A stretch of DNA of 64,000 bases from Alphaproteobacteria bacterium (GTDB lineage: Bacteria > Pseudomonadota > Alphaproteobacteria > Rs-D84). Location of the stretch: positions 4,611 through 68,610 of the forward strand of contig WSMU01000001.1 in the NCBI GenBank assembly GCA_013316395.1, given 5' to 3'. The notes beneath the pieces are model-generated. The model was not told the DNA's origin. It did no database searches and worked only from the letters and a program-made list of their open reading frames with translations. Every line of letters begins with the position of its first letter. The first letter of the stretch is position 1. Made by a program: the position numbers and the translations under genes. Of the stretch, positions 61,675 to 64,000 are shown piece by piece.

Positions 61675-61702
61675 TTGACAAATGGGTGGGTTGGGGTAAA
61701 CT
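61675..61702 (+). promoter_or_regulatory. fabD promoter
   Basis: TTGACA (61675-61680), a 16-base spacer and TAAACT (61697-61702). The start codon is 10 bases after the -10, so the leader would be only about two to four bases. The -35 lies in the near-palindrome TTTGTTGACAAA, which also gives a minus-strand -35. Confidence 0.6.
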
Positions 61703-61712
61703 AGTGTCCATT

Positions 61713-62684
61713 ATGAAAGAACGCAGTGTATTTGTTTTCCCAGGCCAGGGCGCACAGTATGTGGGCATGGGCGCGGGTTTATATAAAGAATATCCCGCCG
61801 CGCGCTATGCGTTTGAGGCGATAAGTGACGCCACACATCGTGATATGGCAAAGATTTGTTTTTCCGGCCCCGCTGCGCGTTTGAACACGCCGGCGATTAC
61901 ATCGTTGGGGACGTTTGCACATTCGGTCGCAATCGTTCGCGTGATAGAGGCGCATTTTGGCTGTCCGCTGTATGATATTGCCTATGTAATGGTCGGCCAT
62001 TCCTTGGGGCAGTATAGCGCACTGCACGCGGTGGACAGCATTGACCTATATGATGCGGCCCGGTTGGTGTCGTTGCGCTCGCTTTATATGTCTATGGGGC
62101 GGGGCGATTGTGGTATGGCGGCGATTGTCGGGCTTAGCAAGGAGCAGGTCGAAAATCTGCTGTTCCTGGCGGTGGGGCGCGGATTTGCCGCAATTTCTAA
62201 TCACAATGCACACGACCAGTTTATTTTAAGCGGTGAAAACGCCGCATTGGATGCAATTCTGGGGGCGGCCCGCGCCCACGGCGCGCGTATCGCACGCCGT
62301 TTGAATATTTCCGTGCCGGCACATTGTGCCTTGATGGCGCCCGCCGCCATAAAAATGCGCCAGCATTTAGAGCAGGTCGAAATTCGTCAGCCGAAAACAA
62401 ACTGGTTCTCGAATCAGACGGCATCGCTGATGTGGGCGCCGTATGATATCAGACATTCCCTGGTAGAGCAGATGACATGTGGCGTACGCTGGGCCGAGAT
62501 TATGGACAAGTTCCCCGCAATGCATATAACACGTGCCTACGAAATCGGGCCGGGGGCAACGCTGACGCGATTGATTGCACGTACGCATTCCGGTATTCGC
62601 ACCATGCATACCGATTCGGTTGCCAATGTTCGCGCCGTAATCGATGCGATTGAAAAAGATATGGCCGGCGCTAAAACACGCTGA
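61713..62684 (+). CDS. fabD: Malonyl-CoA:ACP transacylase
   Basis: 323 residues from ATG 61713, set by the promoter 10 bases upstream; an in-frame start at 61686 lies inside the promoter. FabD loads malonyl groups onto acyl carrier protein for fatty acid synthesis. Motifs: FVFPGQGAQYVGMG (substrate loop), VGHSLGQYSAL with the nucleophile Ser (usual form GHSLGEYSAL; here Gln for Glu), FNRLN-type HNAHDQFILSG and SVPAHCALM with the active-site His. fabG and acpP are not adjacent. Confidence 0.95.
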   Translation: MKERSVFVFPGQGAQYVGMGAGLYKEYPAARYAFEAISDATHRDMAKICFSGPAARLNTPAITSLGTFAHSVAIVRVIEAHFGCPLYDIAYVMVGHSLGQYSALHAVDSIDLYDAARLVSLRSLYMSMGRGDCGMAAIVGLSKEQVENLLFLAVGRGFAAISNHNAHDQFILSGENAALDAILGAARAHGARIARRLNISVPAHCALMAPAAIKMRQHLEQVEIRQPKTNWFSNQTASLMWAPYDIRHSLVEQMTCGVRWAEIMDKFPAMHITRAYEIGPGATLTRLIARTHSGIRTMHTDSVANVRAVIDAIEKDMAGAKTR

Positions 62685-62693
62685 TTATAGTGG

Positions 62694-63962
62694 CTAGTCT
62701 TTTTTGCGAAAACCATCCCAGTATTCGACGCGCTTTTTTATCTCGCGCTCGAAACCGCGTTCTATCGGTTTATAAAATTTTTGCCGCGGCATGGATTCGG
62801 GGAAACAGTTTTGACCGCTGCATCCCGATGCCGTGTCGGGGTCATATACATATCCCGCACCGTACCCCATATTCTTCATCATTTTTGTCGGCGCGTTTAG
62901 TATTGTTTTAGGTGGCGGCAGGCTGCCCCATTCGCGGGCCGCGGCGTATGCCGCCTTTTGCGCCTTGTAGTTGCCTACGCTTTTCGGTGCTGTGCCCAGA
63001 TATATTATCAACTCCGTCAGGGCCAGGTCCCCCTCTGGACTGCCCATGCGTTCGTATAACTGCCACGCGGCCAGGGCAACCTGCATCGCATTCGGGTCGG
63101 CCAGGCCAATGTCTTCCATGGCAAAGCGGGCCAGGCGCCGGAACAGGTACATTGGGTCCTGGCCCGATGTCATCATGCGCGCCGTCCAGTACAGTGCCGC
63201 ATCCGTGTCCGATGCCCGCAGGGATTTGTGGACCGCCGATATAAGATTATAATGCTCGTCCCCGGTTTTATCTGACATCGGTGCACGTTTTTGCACCGCG
63301 TTGTCCAGCTCTGTCGGGGACATTTCCCCCTTAAAGCCCGCGTTTGACAGGTATTCAATCGTGTTTAACAAGAATCGCGCATCGCCGTCCGCCATCCCCG
63401 CCAGGTGCGTACGCGCCGCATCATCCAGTGGCAGTTTTTTACCCAAAAAGTCTTCGGCACGTGATATCAGGGATAACAAATCCTCGGTCCCCAGGGCGGT
63501 TAACACCCCCACATGGCAGCGCGACAATAACGCGTTGTTAAGATTAAAGCTGGGGTTTTCGGTTGTGGCGCCTATAAAGACGACCGTGCCATCCTCCAGA
63601 TAGGGCAGCAATGTGTCCTGTTGGGTCTTGTTAAAGCGATGTATTTCGTCAATAAACAGCAATGTGCCGCGGCCAATGTCGCGTGTCATGCGCGCGGCCT
63701 CCATCGCTTTTTTTATATCGGCCGTGCCGGAAAATACCGCGGACATCGGCACAAAATCCATATCAACAGACGCGGCCAGGGCGCGCGCAATCGTCGTCTT
63801 GCCGCAGCCGGGCGGCCCCCATAGTATTAGATTGGACAGCTTGCCCGCATCGACCATGCGCCGGACCAGGCCCGTTTCCCCCAGCAGCGCACGCTGGCCC
63901 AGCACATCGTCAATGGTGCGCGGGCGCATTATATCGGCAAGAGGGCGTGAAACGGTTGGCAT
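62694..63962 (-). CDS. rarA: Replication-associated recombination protein RarA
   Basis: 422 residues, AAA+ ATPase of the RarA/MgsA/WRNIP1 family that acts at stalled forks. MRPRTIDDVLGQRALLGETG opens it, Walker A is WGPPGCGKTT, Walker B is LFIDEIHRFNK, sensor 1 is FIGATTENPSF and the RarA C-terminal oligomerisation part includes YLFRRLARFAMEDIGLADP. Convergent with fabD, with only 9 bases between them. A C-terminal basic tail (REIKKRVEYWDGF) is typical. Confidence 0.94.
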   Translation of the reverse strand: MPTVSRPLADIMRPRTIDDVLGQRALLGETGLVRRMVDAGKLSNLILWGPPGCGKTTIARALAASVDMDFVPMSAVFSGTADIKKAMEAARMTRDIGRGTLLFIDEIHRFNKTQQDTLLPYLEDGTVVFIGATTENPSFNLNNALLSRCHVGVLTALGTEDLLSLISRAEDFLGKKLPLDDAARTHLAGMADGDARFLLNTIEYLSNAGFKGEMSPTELDNAVQKRAPMSDKTGDEHYNLISAVHKSLRASDTDAALYWTARMMTSGQDPMYLFRRLARFAMEDIGLADPNAMQVALAAWQLYERMGSPEGDLALTELIIYLGTAPKSVGNYKAQKAAYAAAREWGSLPPPKTILNAPTKMMKNMGYGAGYVYDPDTASGCSGQNCFPESMPRQKFYKPIERGFEREIKKRVEYWDGFRKKD

Positions 63963-63992
63963 TTTATGTAAACTTTGGTTGTCTTTTTATGG

Positions 63993-63998
63993 TATAAT
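63993..63998 (+). promoter_or_regulatory. Extended -10 box for a gene beyond the right edge
   Basis: TATGGTATAAT ends the window (TATAAT 63993-63998), identical to the -10 regions before the 45673 and 47783 genes. The gene it serves is outside the window. Confidence 0.45.
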
Positions 63999-64000
63999 GA

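Noticed and set aside
61430..61768. Minus-strand 112-residue frame in the gene-free stretch before fabD
   Set aside because: Crosses the fabD promoter and start, has no ribosome binding site or family signature; paired repeats explain the stretch better.
1..64000. CRISPR arrays, insertion sequences, rRNA
   Set aside because: No regularly spaced repeats, transposase motifs or rRNA signatures were seen.

Overview
This is a 64 kb chromosomal window from an alphaproteobacterium, probably a deep-branching, host- or gut-associated lineage. That placement is an inference. It rests on an alphaproteobacterial-type AddB, a cysteine-free L31 of the alphaproteobacterial form, a single LolC/E-type permease next to LolD, a Cys-motif J-domain protein overlapping a XerD-type recombinase, and a cluster of five VirB6/TrbL-like membrane proteins reminiscent of the virB6 expansion in Rickettsiales. 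Composition looks even (roughly half GC), coding density is very high, and neighbouring genes often overlap by 1-4 bases. I saw no IS element, prophage or CRISPR array.

Layout. 1-7.3 kb: AsmA-like protein (cut by the edge), uvrB, tsaE, a structured intergenic stretch, then on the minus strand ftsQ and an unusual in-frame fusion of FtsA with ribulose-phosphate 3-epimerase. 7.4-12.5 kb: a plus-strand run of an unknown small protein, a secretin-like lipoprotein, lolC, lolD and two exported or anchored proteins that share a new Cys/LNDS module. 12.5-13 kb: tRNA-Gly(TCC), tRNA-Tyr(GTA) and a partial copy of the tRNA-Tyr 3' end. 13-21 kb: an LpoA-like lipoprotein diverging from rsmI-engB-addB, then an MFS transporter and recA. 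21-27 kb: six glycosyltransferase-type genes for a surface glycan. 27-36 kb: typA, two unknown genes, serS, trxB, a frameshifted Cys-rich exported protein, and the lptG-(45 aa)-xerD-J-domain operon. 36-46 kb: greA-mutL, yajC-secD-secF, a degenerate S41 protease, a PAP2 phosphatase and ftsK. 45.7-50 kb: two outer-membrane barrel proteins and an 809-residue Cys-rich exported protein. 50-53 kb: dnaQ and uvrD. 53-59.6 kb: five VirB6/TrbL-like genes, four in one overlapping minus-strand operon and one divergent, with a 30-bp palindrome lying between the two promoters. 59.7-64 kb: an unknown protein, rpmE, a degenerate inositol-phosphatase-like protein, a gene-free but strongly self-complementary 0.47 kb stretch, fabD and rarA.

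Together the window is mostly housekeeping (excision, mismatch and recombination repair, cell division, Sec export, lipoprotein and LPS export, translation). Lineage-specific envelope proteins are inserted among these genes. The strongest candidates for something undescribed are the VirB6-like array with its shared palindromic control region, the FtsA-Rpe fusion, the LNDS-module protein pair, and the two structured non-coding stretches. Many genes appear to have leaderless or near-leaderless mRNAs, because the start codon lies 7-10 bases after a good -10 box. I chose several start codons on that basis.
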